This document shows positions 23,457 to 35,211 of a stretch of 64,000 nucleotides of DNA, one piece after another. The stretch is from Clitopilus passeckerianus (Eukaryota > Basidiomycota > Agaricomycetes > Agaricales > Entolomataceae): NCBI GenBank assembly GCA_944990035.1, contig CALYLX010000075.1:124001-188000 (forward strand). Reading direction: 5' to 3'. Each line of letters begins with the position of its first letter. Positions within the stretch are counted from its first letter, which is position 1. Below the pieces are notes generated by a model, which saw nothing but the letters and a program-made list of their open reading frames with translations, had not been told where the DNA came from and ran no database searches. Made by a program: the position numbers and the translations under genes.

Positions 23457-26299
23457 TTACTCTATGCATTTCTTGTCTACAATGGGCGCCTCTTGATTAT
23501 TTAACCGTAAGAAGACCCGTGTAAGAACATCTTTGGCCTCCTCTGCGTCGGTTGGGGTAGAGGCTTGCTCGAAGAGCGGAATAGCTCTTTGGAGACACGG
23601 AACGGCTTTGCTTAGATGCCCAGTTTGCTCATGGGCCAAGCCCAGGCACAACATCGCATCAGCTTGCCCATATGCGTACTTGATTTCCTTGTAGATGTTA
23701 TACGCCTCGGTCAAGGTCTCCACCGCCAGCTCCACCTTATCCTCCTTCATATAGGTCCATCCAAGAGTGTTGAGCGCATTTGCCTCCCCTAATTGATTCT
23801 TCAGTGATCGGTAGAGTTCTATTGCCTCGTTTGCAGAACTTTCCGCTCGGGAAAAGTCATTTGCCTTATTGTAAACCAAAGCCAGGTGGTATAGGCAGTT
23901 TGACTTACACTCGAGATCTTCCTCTTGCTGACAGAGCTCGAGGCCGTTTTGCAAGGAGGCTTCTGCCTCGTCAAGCTTGCCAAGCATTCGGAAGACCTCG
24001 CCGAGTAGCCAAAGGTCTCGAGCCTCCTGCCTTGAGTCTCCAACGCCTCTATGTATTTCCAGTGCCAGCTGCAGCAGCCTAACTGCTTCATCGTACTGAT
24101 CCCGTCCTCTTAGCACATCAGCGAGAGTACGAAGACACCGTCCTTTGGCAGTAGACTGCTGTGGGAGAGCATCGATTGCCTTCCGGATGATATCTGTGAC
24201 TGGAGAGCCAAGATAGTCCATCCAATCCGTGTACGAAGCACAGGCGTACGCAACGTCGTCGGTAATGTATTGGGAGGAAATGGCGTAGTTGAGCACAGCG
24301 GTAACGTTGGGGAGTTCATTGGTGAACCATGAGTACTCTGAACTCAAATTGTATTCCGGATATTTTGAGAGTCGGGTGGCGTATAGGTCGATCAGTTTCT
24401 GAGTAACGAGTTCATCAAGTGGAGGGTTCTGCATGCAGTATCTTCTGACGGGTGAAAGGAGATGAAAGTGATGGGGAGATATTTGTTTTTCGTGCGTACA
24501 CAGTGCGACGTTGCTCAGAGCCATGAGGCCGTCATGGAGATTGATAGATGGCGGAAGGAGAGATTGGAAGCTGTCTATCCAAGTCTCTTCGGATGAAAGC
24601 CCAGCTGGCAACAGAGCAATGGCAGCCAATAGATCTCTCGAGCTGGGGTTCATACGTGGGCTGAAGATGGATAGTTTGAGTGACACATCAAGCCGATATT
24701 GACGATCCGCCACCTCTGTCCCAATTGCACGTACACTTTCTTTTGTCCATCGTCGCCACAACGAGTGAGGGGTCTCCGAGCCGTCTCTAAGTAGATTCCC
24801 AACCAGAGTGACCGCTAACGGTACGCCGGAAACAGCCTCGAGGAGACTCGCTAGGGGCGCTTCTTCACTCTCGTGGAGTTTGCCTCGAGTGATATTCTTG
24901 ACAAGATCAGTCGATGCAGTCTGCGACAACGGCTGCAATGGACCGATGCGTAGCCAATGGTTGTTGCCGGGTTCCTGAGCGCCTCGCAAAGTGACGATCA
25001 GAGAAAGCTCAGGCAGAGAGTACAAGTGTCCAAGAAAGTCGTCAGCAGAACGACGATTCTCTGGTACCTCCCAAAATGTCTCAAAATTATCTATACATAT
25101 GAGTGTCGGCTCCTTCGACAAATAGTGCATGATGTGGTCTAGGATTTGTGATTGTGATTTCCGAAACCCCGCAGGAATCATGAAGGTGTTTGCGAGGGAG
25201 TTGTAGACAAGTTCGGTGGTAGAGAGGCCCTCAAAAGATAGAAACAGGCGACGAGGATACGCAGCGATGACGCCAGAGTCTCTCATGGCACTGGAGGCGA
25301 GTGTTGTCTTCCCAATTCCGCCCATTCCGAGGATCGCCACTCGCGCATTTGGGGAGGTTAAGAGTGCATGGACAATTTCCCTGCGCTGAGAATCACGCTC
25401 GAGCATGTAGACAGGGTTTGGAGGAGGGAGAGCTGAAATCCCAGTGGATGATGACCTGAATGAGATATAAATCATCTGGTACGAGATCAAGAAAGTAAGA
25501 TGATGGCCACTTACGTCCTTCTGCTATCATCTGATGTACGCCGAACGTTCATATCACTCAACGTTTGCGTCACACCCCTCTTCAGAGTAGAGTGTTAACC
25601 AACTTGACATGACCCGACCCGAGATGGGAATAGTCACCAGAATAATATCGACACCGAAACTGTCGATTCTGCGGTCAAGCTCATTCAGCTCGTCCAATCC
25701 TCGGTCGAAGAGTCGACGCAGAAACTTCCGGGTTGCCATTCGCTGTAAGACCTGATAGACTTGCTGTAATAAGCTTCGCAACTGTTAGCCACCATAGTCG
25801 GAGATATATTATTGATCTCGTGCCTCTGATAATCCTCGAGCTGTTTCAATAGCTCTTGGAATCGCTCGTCCTCCCTGCGAGCCTTCAGCCTTTTCCACTG
25901 CTCGAATACGACTTTTCCCCGACGAAGCACTTTCTCCAAGAGCTCGTTGCACCGTTTCGAATGCGCCTGAAGCTCCTACGGGGAACGTCAGAAATCGCAG
26001 ACTTATTTGATTACGGTCATCCTGACCTGCTGAATCTGAAGAAGCTGGGATATGATGCCAGCAATACCTTCGACATACGGCAGATTCCCAGCTGCGTCGG
26101 CCACGTCCTTCAACAGACTCGTAATCGTAAGTGCGAGTGAACAGGCATCTTCCACTATTGGCGTGCCAACTTCTGCGTTTCTGGAGATTAGATGCTGATG
26201 GGTTACAATTGCTGATGTCTGCAATGATGTCGACCCGTGGATGGTCGAACTGAGGGCTAGTTGATAAATTTCGCTCCCCACCTTCCTCGACAGGGACAT
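23457..26299 (-). CDS. NLR D: helical bundle - NB-ARC - TPR protein with a GC-AG intron
   Basis: Exons 26299-26027, 25975-25824, 25773-25638, 25579-25515 and 25455-23457 give 874 residues. The start MSLSRKVG aligns with NLR F. The N-terminal bundle carries PIVEDACSLALTITSLLKDV, YVEGIAGIISQLLQIQQ, HSKRCNELLEKVLRRGKVV and RGLDELNELDRRIDSF. The intron after the 152-bp exon must begin with GC (AG|GCACGA); no GT donor is available nearby. The P-loop GMGGIGKTT is at about 252-260, followed by LICIDNFETFWE, VTLRGAQEPGN, GVPLAVTLVGNLL and LLSPVRRYC. TPR pairs fill the last 230 residues (AELYRSLKNQLGEANALNTL-type repeats). It is transcribed away from NLR E. Role inferred as in the other copies. Confidence 0.9.
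25776..25823 (-). other. Intron of NLR D with a GC donor
   Basis: Exon 2 keeps the family length of 152 bp only if the intron starts GCACGA after AG. The acceptor is GCGAAG. Reading through the intron puts the conserved LLQQVYQVLQR helix out of frame. NLR F has the same non-canonical donor at the equivalent position. Confidence 0.75.
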
Positions 26300-27030
26300 G
26301 ACGGTCGTAGGTAAGTACTGGCGAACCGATGGCACCAGAATATCCTCTCTAGTCGCGTCATCAAGATCGCTTCAAACACGTGGGCGCCACGCATGTATCC
26401 CATGACCCTTTCTCAATCGTTGTTGCAATCATCCGTTATGACCATAAATAATTCTAAACTGGTCAGTTGACTAGAAGCTTTGGCGGCTTTAGTGGAATTT
26501 ATGTATCACCACAATCGTCTATTGAACGTTGCACGGTTTACTTCATATGTAATGGTCTAGCACACGAACCTCGGTAGATGAGACGAGAGATCCTTTGAAG
26601 ATACTCACCTCGCCAGTTATCTAGTGCGACCGAAGTCGTATGCTCGCTACCAGCAAACTGCCCCCGGTTCTGAGTCTCTGAGGCCTCCCTCGCTTTGTCA
26701 ACTAAGCTTCTTAGAGCACATCCCCGATGCATTATTTGTTTTGCGCGTGTAGTTCATATATCGCGAACGGAGGGTATCTGTTGGGATGCGAGTTGGCAAG
26801 AGGAGAGAAGTGAGTACTGGAGAGGTGTGATCGACTATCGGAGGTCGAATAAACCCTTGTATTATTTCATGCCCGCTAGTACAAGATCTAAATTAATAAT
26901 CTCTGTCATCCGGGTGTCTGACGACCCCAACTAGGAGAGGGAAGGCTGTGGTTACGCATGAAGGAAAAATGGCGGTGGCGACTAAAGGAGGAACCAGTCA
27001 GAATGTTGAAGCGTCGTTGAGAAAGGCGCC
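26300..27030. other. Intergenic region upstream of NLR D
   Basis: Promoter side of NLR D. No gene or repeat recognised; short frames only. Confidence 0.4.
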
Positions 27031-27900
27031 GAAAAACCAACCAAGTAACACAGCAGTATCAACCTCCTAAGCCTTCTGTCAGGCGTTCTCCACCGCATCG
27101 TCTTCAGGGCTAGCCCAGTGGGTTCAGTTTGGATGTGACACGGCCTCCTACTAATCCATCACCGTCGGCATCGTCTTGGGTCTAGGCCTTATCAGCAGTT
27201 GTGACGACGTTCCAAGGAAAAAGCCTTGCTCTGTGAAAGTAGCTCATTAGCGAAGGTGTGTGAAGAAAAGAAAACTGGAAGGTGTACATACTTTGTTTTG
27301 GCTGCCGGTGTTCCGGAAACTGAGACCATGGGCTGGAAGGGAAACCTCCCCTTCCAGTTACGCAGGAACTTGGCGATTCCAAACGAGGGAAAAGTTGGTT
27401 GCATATCGTAGAAGCATGACATGGAGAAGAAATCAGCATGCCGGGACGTCACCAAGGAAGCCGTTGAAGAACTAACCAAGTAGCCGGAGCAACCTCCCGC
27501 CTTCTCGTCCGAGGTCATGTTCCAATGCCACATCAACGTTGCTCTGGCCGGACCTGACACGACCTTCCATTGATGTATCGCCGTCGTCGTCGTCTTGTGT
27601 CTAGGCATTGTGAGCAGGTGTGACGACGTTCTAGGGGGGACAAGGATAGCCTGTGAGAGTGGCTTGTTAGCTAGGGTGCGTGGAGAAAAGAGAAGTGGAA
27701 GATGCGCATACTTTATTTCTCGCCACGCTGACGCCGTCGAAGGGTTGAAATTCTTGACGTTCCCGAGGTTGGGACCTTGCCTTAGGAGGAATGTCTTCAT
27801 TCACTGTACGGATGATACAGGCAGGAGCTGCAGAAATGCCCCAACTTCATGAACAGGCGTGCAGCTGGCGACGGAATCCAGGGCCTGGCGGCTACTAGTC
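27031..27900 (-). repeat. Two tandem degenerate units of about 420-435 bp
   Basis: The segment around 27129-27290 is repeated at about 27549-27715. Shared blocks include (c/g)gtcttg(g/t)gtctaggc, gtgacgacgttc and an agaaaaga(g/a)aa(c/g)tggaag block, in the same order and spacing. In the reverse sense the units look like decayed exons bounded by gt..ag, but I cannot name a protein. A related single unit lies at about 35570-35710. They look like remnants of a duplicated multi-exon gene. Confidence 0.6.
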
Positions 27901-28918
27901 TAAGAAAGCATTAGAACCCGTATAAGGAGAAGAAGACGTGGAAGGGGATGCAAACCTTGGGTAAGGCGACGCCAGTGTACTCCGTCCGGATGCTTACGTC
28001 CTGGAGGTTTCGGAGGGTGCTGAGGCCGATGTCCAAGGCGACCATGAATTATCTTGGTTCGCTGTGCGGAGCTGGGAAGTGGGAGTTGGAAAAGCTGAGA
28101 AATTACCAGTGAGCAAACGTTCGGTACAGGAGCAAAATGGAAAGGTGAGTTCACCGGTGCCAATGCAGCTGTGTGTCGTATTGCTGAACCGACAGCTACT
28201 TCAAGAACTCCTCAAGGGAGTATACAGAAACGTGCGCAGCTTCGACGCTGGGAGTATGAGAATCGTGTTAAACGGCGATGGGGTAAACGGAGCCCCATAA
28301 TATCCTGCAGAAGAACATGAGTTGACGCTCAAACTGGGAAAAGAAGGAGGAGCAACGAACCTTGATAACTACGGGTTTTCGGTCACATAAATGGCCCTGT
28401 TTCTCTACCCAAGCCCCGGAGAAACTGAACCCCGACGTTCTAGAGCACGAGCATGAGCTTTTGCAAGTGGCGAAAAAACAGAAGTACTCACTGGCTGTTA
28501 GCTGGGTAGATCCAACGACGCCCGTCTTGAGAAGAGTGCCAAGTAGCTCAAGGCTCTGCGGCTGGCCAGGCTGTACGTGTACCCTACCGCCCCACTTCAA
28601 TGGTATAATAACGACGACATTATTTGAAGTTTCGTACGCCAAGATGACGCAAGAGGTTGGGTCGAGTTTTGAGAGCAGCCATGGTTGGCGATGGAGTCTG
28701 GCATGGCAGTCTGCTTGAAGGTTTTGATGTGGAACTGCAAGATTGGAGTCCTGGCTGAAAGCGGCCATAAACACGAGATATCAGATATCTGACGCCGTTG
28801 GTAGGCCAAAGGGAGGCTACTCTGGAGCAAAGAAATAAGACCTAGCTCAAGTTGGGGTCGGGAAATTTGCATACCTTACAGTAGGCCCCATACCGGCCCG
28901 TTCTCCCCTCTGCCGCTG
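27900..28918 (-). pseudogene. Decayed multi-exon gene, copy 1 (unidentified)
   Basis: On the minus strand an exon-like patch near 28310-28250 reads APFTPSPFNTILILPAS. Its counterpart near 36295-36225 reads DPFTPPPFDTILGWSAS. Further matching blocks are (r)PxLxLxLISLxxSSLPxA at 28865-28810 against 36700-36640, and a cttgggtaagg block at 27956 against 35936. The two stretches are therefore paralogous over about 2 kb. Both contain many stops and broken frames. I do not recognise the original protein. The transposon relic sits immediately to the right. Confidence 0.5.
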
Positions 28919-28927
28919 ATCTAATGA
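28919..28927 (+). repeat. Left 9-bp target-site duplication
   Basis: ATCTAATGA here is repeated exactly at 31161-31169, flanking the element between. A duplication of 8-9 bp is typical of hAT and KDZ-type DNA transposons. Confidence 0.7.
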
Positions 28928-31160
28928 GGTGATTAACAAAGTAACTTTTCGTCCTAACTTTTCCTATACAAAGCTTACTTCAGCTAACTTTTGGCAGGCA
29001 AATGCCGATGTTGCCGCGGTCCTGGACGAAGCTAAGCCAAGAATCGTTCAAATATTGACAAGAGTACAGCCTCATCCAATATTGGGCCTTCTGGATGAAT
29101 GGGTGAGCGAAAGAAAGACTATGGACTCGCTGGAACGCGAGACATCTTTTACCACGGATCGGTTCATCCTACACACCTTTCGCGGTGATGATTCTCTCAC
29201 AGAAGCAAGGATTTCAGAGGTTGCACTCGAGCTTGAGCGCTTCTATGGCCCAAAGAAGCCTTACAGCATCGGGTTACTCATACAGGTCGCAGCAATTCTG
29301 TTTAAACTTGCCCTTACACGCTACTATCTTGGCCAAACACCAGACCAAGATGGGGACATCTTCAAGTTATCAATTACCCCAGTATCTTCCACTACGGTAT
29401 CAAGACTCCACCGTGTTCTCACACTCCCTGAACAAGCCCTTGCAGCTATTCGAGGGTCTGACGATTCAAGGTCGTATCTTCCCCCGGGCTTCCAGTCAAT
29501 CGAGGGTCAGACACCCATACTACAGATTGAGAAGTCAAGCTCGCTTCTTCAAGATGCCTCACCTGTCACGGTGTTTACACCTATGGCCGCAGTGGGTCAG
29601 AAGCATGTGTGGAGTAGTGATCCCACCATGCGGCTTTCCGTATCTGGACTGGCGAAACTTACGTTAAAGTTGCCAGCAAAGGTGCAGCTGCACCCGTAAA
29701 TGTCCACTTTTGAATGTCCCTGTTTCAGTTCACTGACAGCAACACAGCTCTAAACCAGCCAGAAAGAGAAAAAGGCGTTCACCAGACAAACCAGCCCCCT
29801 CAGATCACCGCATGGGCTTGAGAAAGCGCACGAAAGCACCATGAGGGCTTTTCCATCGGGGATCGTGTCGCGCACAGCCACACAGCCAAAACTCGAAGTC
29901 TACCACACCTTCGAATAATTGTTCTGCATTTATAACACCTTATCTCGCCAAAATACGGATCTAAACTTGCAGTAGTATAGGTATAGAATACATATAAACC
30001 ATAAAATCTTGTCATTTACTGGGCCAATTAGCCTCGCCATTCGTTTTGGTGATGGTGCCCATACATTAGCGGACCGGGGACCCCCAAGCTTCTGGTAATA
30101 ATTATGGCATATAAATAGCACCTCCAGGTCGCAAGGGCCGTCGTATCCGTACGTAATACTATCTAGAGCTTAAATCAAAAAGTTGAGGTCAAGTTAGCTG
30201 CCAAAGTAACTTGAAAGTAACTTCAAGTAACTTTGTCATGTTAACTTGGCGCTAACTTTGGCGCGGCAAGTTATTAAGTAAGCGACAAAGTTACTTCGTC
30301 GCATTAGCCAAGTTAACTTGTACTGACTTACTTGGTACACACCTTGACACACTACACCAAATATCATTGCATTGAAAGCTAGTGATACTGTGTACACAAT
30401 ATTGTGGTACCCATTGAGTGATCATTAAAGATGGCCTTCAAGTTCTCGTACATGTAGACGTAGCGTGGAACCGAAAATGTGCTGAACTGAATACGGTCCA
30501 TTGCCGGTGAGTTCTGATGCAACTATATTACTGACTTCGTCTGAGAAGAATTTTACCATCCTAGCCCTCAGGCCACCCCTGATATGTACCTTACTGCCTC
30601 TCCAACGAAAATATCCAGCATGCAATACACCTGAGCAGACAATCTGGGACCTGCCACAAACCCGCTGCCAGTGGCGCTCCCTGTACTAGTCAAGTGCAAG
30701 TATAGTGGACTCGGATCGAACTCTGTAAGAACTCGGTCCTTTGATTTGCACCCTTCCTGTCCAAAAGCAACCGCCCAGCTGTTGGAGAGTGATCTCCCAT
30801 CACCAAAGGACACACACAGCCTTCAGGGATGTCCCGTCTGGGGTGACGATCCGAGTCGGCAGGAAGACCGGCAGAGCTGGATCAATTGAAGCTCCGCTGG
30901 GACACTGACTATTGAGAATGCCAACGGCGGGGAGCAGCAAGCTAAACATAGTTTCTAGAAACTGTAAACGGATTCTACGAACCTTACGATGGTCCCGATA
31001 TTTGTGTGGTCTAGGGAAGACCGTCGGAGTTGCAAGTTAGTTTGGTCGCAAGTAAAGTAAGGCTGCCGAGGATATGCCGAAAGTTATCTGCTAAATTCTG
31101 GCACGTGAAAGTTACCCAAGTAACTTGAAGTTAGTGCCGAAAGTTACTTTATTCGCACTC
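28928..31160. mobile_element. DNA-transposon relic, 2233 bp, with AAAGTAACTT ends
   Basis: The ends are imperfect inverted repeats: the left has AAAGTAACTTT 10 bases inside, and the reverse complement of the right has the same 11-mer also 10 bases inside. Short GTTA/TAAC-rich words (aagttaactt, aagtaactt) crowd both subterminal zones and an internal block at 30180-30340, as in elements with subterminal repeats. Exact 9-bp repeats flank it. No transposase was recognised, so it is probably non-autonomous. The superfamily is unresolved; the duplication length fits hAT or Kyakuja-Dileera-Zisupton elements. It interrupts sequence that matches the region at 44750, which shows where it inserted. Confidence 0.7.
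28998..29699 (+). CDS. Open frame inside the transposon relic, function unknown
   Basis: A 234-codon open frame starts after an acceptor-like ttttggcag at 28997 and has no ATG near its 5' end. It contains LDEAKPRIVQILTRVQ, SLERETSFTTDRFILHTF, ARISEVALELERFYGP and IQVAAILFKLALTRYYLGQTP, all helix-prone. At its 3' end a donor gtaaatg at about 29697 and an acceptor near 29731 would join a short last exon ending at 29820. It may be a transposon accessory protein or host exons captured by the element. No catalytic motif of a transposase was seen. Confidence 0.4.
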   Translation, partial: ANADVAAVLDEAKPRIVQILTRVQPHPILGLLDEWVSERKTMDSLERETSFTTDRFILHTFRGDDSLTEARISEVALELERFYGPKKPYSIGLLIQVAAILFKLALTRYYLGQTPDQDGDIFKLSITPVSSTTVSRLHRVLTLPEQALAAIRGSDDSRSYLPPGFQSIEGQTPILQIEKSSSLLQDASPVTVFTPMAAVGQKHVWSSDPTMRLSVSGLAKLTLKLPAKVQLHP

Positions 31161-31169
31161 ATCTAATGA
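31161..31169 (+). repeat. Right 9-bp target-site duplication
   Basis: Second copy of ATCTAATGA. Directly to the right the sequence aggtggtcagtaggat matches aggtggtgagtaggat at 44753, so the element split a unit that is uninterrupted near 44.75 kb. Confidence 0.7.
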
Positions 31170-32651
31170 AGGCAAGGTGGTCAGTAGGATAAAACTGGTC
31201 CTTTCCCTTCCTTCGTCATTGCACGTCGTCAATTCTCCCTCCCTTTTCTTACACCCGCTTTTCCCGACACAACCGTTCCCAATTTTCCTTCTATACTTTC
31301 CCTCCCCATTGTCCATTTCCAAGGCGGCTCCCTTCCTCATCTTCTACACGCTGCAACTCTATTGGACCCATTGCGTCGTTTTTGTTCTTCCGTTCGTACG
31401 TCTCGTTACATCAAATGGCTCAATCCCCCATATCCCATCATCCCCGACTTCGTCCTTCACCAACTCAATATCTGACACCTCTCCTAACATCGCTGATGTC
31501 CTTTATTACAGATCAGTCTTCGAGTCCAAACTCCTCACGCAGTTTCACCCCATAACCTCGACCTCGACCATCCAAGGTCGTATGATGGGAAGACCGGTAG
31601 GAGACGATGATAGAGGTACGATGGCTTCTCTGTGAACACAAGGCTCGTCTCCTTTCGCCTAGGCTGAATACCGCCACCGACTTACCCGCTCCTTCCTCTA
31701 GATGATGAACTTGAATCGCAGATCCTTTCACTCTGAGGCTCCAACTGCTCTTCTCTCGCATACGGTGTCACTAGCATGACTTCTCTATGACAATATATCG
31801 GATCTTCTAAGGCAAAGGAAATGGGAATTAGGGGCGAGAGTGAAGACGTAGGAGAGCTGGATGAAAGGTTCGCCTACCCCATAACCAATGCGGTTTTCGA
31901 ATTCAAATCTGAAGCCGTGATCGGTATGACAACAGCGGGTTTCTCTATCGGCTCGAGTAGAGGTATGTGCTTGTCTCGGTGCTGCATCTCTCTTCGGAAA
32001 TTGACGCATATTGACAGGGTTTGGTGTATCCTGGATACGGGGCTACGTCGGTTCGTGCTTGGGCGGCCTGGGAGGTAGCTAATGCAGGTTTCACTAGAAG
32101 CGAGAAATTTACCTATTACACCGATGGGCATCGTTCAAGTCATGCTACCTCACTGCGAGTATGTCGCGCTGCGGTTCGGACGATGAAAAAGAGGCCGGTC
32201 GTATGAAGGTTTGTCATTTTCTCGAGGCTTGGTATATTTTTTGGGAACTGAAAGTAGCATGCAGATACCTCAGTATGCGGAAAATTGACGCCGGAGGAGC
32301 GAAGGTTGAGACACATGGGTTTTTTTGGCCCTTGAATGAACACAAGGGCTTGACTATCAAATTCCCTCTTCCGGGCTTCCTCTCTGTACCGCTGCTTCGT
32401 CTGCCACCCTGACTTGTGGTATCTTCACCTTACGACACTTTTTTTGTGATGTGACTACCTTTGCCATACGAAATCTAATCTACCTTGCTCCATCTTGTTT
32501 GCCAATCAAGGCCTCAGTGGGTTTGCTGATCAGCCTGGCGGACAGGGGTCATATGACTGCTGGTTTGATTTCGCCACTGGCGCTCATCGATAACGCAAAC
32601 CCTTGCCCTTGTAAAATCTATTAGATCCTACAAGCCAAACACCCCTCCACC
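31170..32651 (+). pseudogene. Decayed multi-exon sequence upstream of NLR E
   Basis: Several exon-like patches lie between gt..ag boundaries, for example 31879-31965 reading (A)VFEFKSEAVIGMTTAGFSI then GSSRG ahead of a gtatgt donor. A GFS-x-G-x-S motif recurs upstream of NLR G (46452-46496, EVGGFSFGVSIYRG) and, changed, upstream of NLR F (GFGTSLYRS near 38240). The frames do not connect into one protein. I read it as a degraded gene that was part of the unit duplicated with the NLRs. Original function unknown. Confidence 0.4.
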
Positions 32652-34926
32652 ATGCTTCCATCCGTGAAGTCATTATTTAACCGACGACTTAAATCAAAAC
32701 GAGACGGTAAAGCATCTGGTCCCCACTCAGGTACCAAATTGTTCGATATATACAAAAGGCGCTGCTGACATCGGTTCAAGGTGTGACGGCAACCATTGAA
32801 TCGGGCACAATCTCCGCAGGCAACGATGTCCAAATGAACATCAGCCATGTTACGCATGTTTACAATGGGTCCCAAGGAACAGGTCCCTCTGATATTACAT
32901 TGCAGTGAGTCACAAAGTGTGATCCTGTAGCACATTTCTCGACGGAATTAGGCCGGCAACGACGGGTATTCCCAGCCTCCGTCCTCGTCGCCCAGTCCAC
33001 ATGCTTGAACGAGAAGAATACCGTGAATGCATTGTGAAAGCTCTCCTTGGTTCTCCAGACGCTCGAGTTGCGATTCTCGGAATGGGCGGAATTGGCAAGA
33101 CGACACTCGCTGCGAGCGTCATGTGGGATCCGCAAGTTCTCAAGACCTACGCCAAACTGTATTTCTTGTCGTTTGAGGGTCTCACTACGCCCGATCTCGT
33201 CTATAGCTCTCTCGCCAACACATTTGAGATTCCCCAAGACGATAGGAAATCTCATGCCCGTGTCATGTCCTTTGTTATGCATCATCTAGGACAGATGCAG
33301 ACACTTATCTGTATTGACAATCTCGAGACCTTTTGGGAGGTTTCTGAGAACCGTGGCGCGGCCGATGAAATTCTAGGGCAACTATCTTCTTTGGATACTT
33401 TGGCCATCGTAGTCACGCTCCGAGGCTCTCAAGAGCCCGGAAATATTGACTGGATCCGAATCGGCCCATTGCAGCCCCTGACACAGGTAGCCTCGAATGA
33501 CCTAGTTCACAAGATCATCCGAGGCGAGGCTAGAGATGCAGAGGAGGGGTACCTAGGAAATCTCCTCGAGGCAGTTGCAGGAATACCACTTGCTGTCACT
33601 CTTATCGGAACCCTTCTGCGGGATGAGTCCGAAACACCTAAATCACTTTGGAATCGATGGTGTAGAGAAAAAACATATGCCATTGGTACCGACGTGCAAG
33701 CCCGTCAATATCGTCTTGATGTGTCCTTGCGACTGTCTGTGTTCGGCCCACGGATGAGTGACGGTTCGAGAGCGGTATTGACTGCCATTGCGCTCCTGCC
33801 TGCCGGAATGACATCCGAAGATAATTGGTTGGAAGAATACCAAGCACTCCTCCCATCATCAATCCACCTACATGAATGCCTCAGGGCCATTCAAAATACC
33901 ACACTATGTTCCCTGGATCGAAATTCAACATCCCCTCGATTTCAGCTCCTTTCGCCAATCAGACAGTTCTGCATGAAGAATTTACCGTTGGATGTTGAAG
34001 CTACTCGCAAATTAATTGACCTCTTCACCAACCGGTTATATCAAAACGAGCGCTACGATTCGAGTACCGAATACGCCTGGTTCACCAATGAGCTCACCAA
34101 CATCACCGCTATCCTCAACGTTGCACTTTCCCTCCCCTACATCACGGATTCTCTTGCGTATGCTTGCGCCACTTATACGGAATGGATGCACTATATCGGC
34201 TCTCCAACAACGGATATCATTCGTAAAGCCACCGACGCACGGCCCGAGGGTTCCAAGGCCAAAGCAAGGTGTCTTCAGTCGCACGCTTACGTGCTGTCAC
34301 GTCAGGCCCAGTATGAAGAAGCCATGAGCCTATTAATGGAGGCACTGACCATTCACAGGGAAGTCGGGGACCTGGTGGAGGAGGGTCGGGACTTGTTTGA
34401 GCTTGGAGAAATTTATACAGTGCTCAAACGGTTTGATGACGCCGAAGGAGCTCTCAATAACACTTTGAGGCTCTACAAAGAACAAGAAGACCGGATAGGC
34501 GAAGCAAACTGTTTGCGCGCCCTGGCCGGGCTGTATAACGATATGGACAAATTTTCCGAAGCCGAAAGTGCAGCGAAGCAAGCAATTGAAATTTATCGCT
34601 CAATAGATAATCCGCTGGGAGAAGTAAATGCCCTCAACACGCTGGGAACGGTGTATGCCAGTCAGGGGCATTTGGAGCTGGAAATAGAGACCTTTGGCGA
34701 AGCCAGGCAAATCGCCAGAGAGATCAAGTACACCTATGGTCAGGGAGCTGCAACGCGCTATCTTGGACTGGCTCATGAGGATGCGGGAAGCCGCAAAGAA
34801 GCTATTTCTTGTCTTCAAGAAGCCATTATGCTTTATGACAAGGCTTCATACCCCGCATATGCGCAGCATGCCAGAGATGAGCTCTCCTGGGTGCTCTCAA
34901 AGCTTGAGTCTGAGAACACACCGTAA
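32652..34926 (+). CDS. NLR E: amyloid-like motif - NB-ARC - TPR protein
   Basis: Exons 32652-32706, 32781-32904 and 32952-34926 give 717 residues. The start lies in a good context (ctccaccATGC), and the same start and splice sites occur in NLR G, which supports the model over a start at the inner ATG 33001. There is no helical bundle. The first 60 residues are a basic stretch (SLFNRRLKSKRDG) followed by ISAGNDVQMNISHVTHVYNG at 29-48, a short alternating hydrophobic/Asn-rich segment of the kind found in fungal amyloid signalling motifs. The P-loop GMGGIGKTT is at 103-111, with LICIDNLETFWE, VTLRGSQEPGN, GIPLAVTLIGTLL and LLSPIRQFC following. TPR pairs run from about residue 470 to 700. Predicted role: sensor that seeds a partner through its N-terminal motif (inference). 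Confidence 0.88.
32819..32880 (+). other. Candidate amyloid motif of NLR E
   Basis: Encodes GNDVQMNISHVTHVYNG with a trailing SQG. It alternates hydrophobic and polar residues with Asn/Asp and Gly at the ends. The same block with few changes is present in NLR G and, broken, before the relic at 56690. The amyloid assignment is by resemblance only. Confidence 0.5.
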
Positions 34927-35211
34927 TAGCACACCAGGTATATACCATCTTCTTGCAACGGATCGTAATTACCGTTAATTATGGATCACACAGGTATAGC
35001 TCGTCCAAAAGCCAAGATGTATATATTTTTGAAGTGTACCTTGTATAACGGATACCTTAGGGGTTACAGTTCATGCAGATATAATGGTACCAGCTCCTTC
35101 AAGGAACGAACCCTCGGCCTCATTATATACCGATTATACCGTACTACCCTAGACCATGTTCTGGCCAATTCTTTTTGCTTGTCTTGTCATCTCGGGAATT
35201 GAGACGGATGT
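34927..35211 (+). repeat. Conserved 3' flank of NLR E
   Basis: After the stop, the block taacggataccttaggggtt and a following agctccttcaaggaacgaac match the downstream sequence of NLRs F (about 42050-42125) and G (about 49440-49520). The copies were therefore duplicated with their 3' flanks. Confidence 0.65.

Noticed and set aside
27192..27800. 202-codon minus-strand frame over the tandem 27-kb units as a coding gene
   Set aside because: The open frame crosses both repeat units and apparent splice boundaries, and the related unit at 35.6 kb does not keep the frame; it looks fortuitous.
33001..34926. Starting NLR E at the first ATG of its long exon (MLEREEY)
   Set aside because: The two upstream exons have the same lengths, phases and splice sites in NLR G and a good start context, so the longer protein with the motif is preferred.
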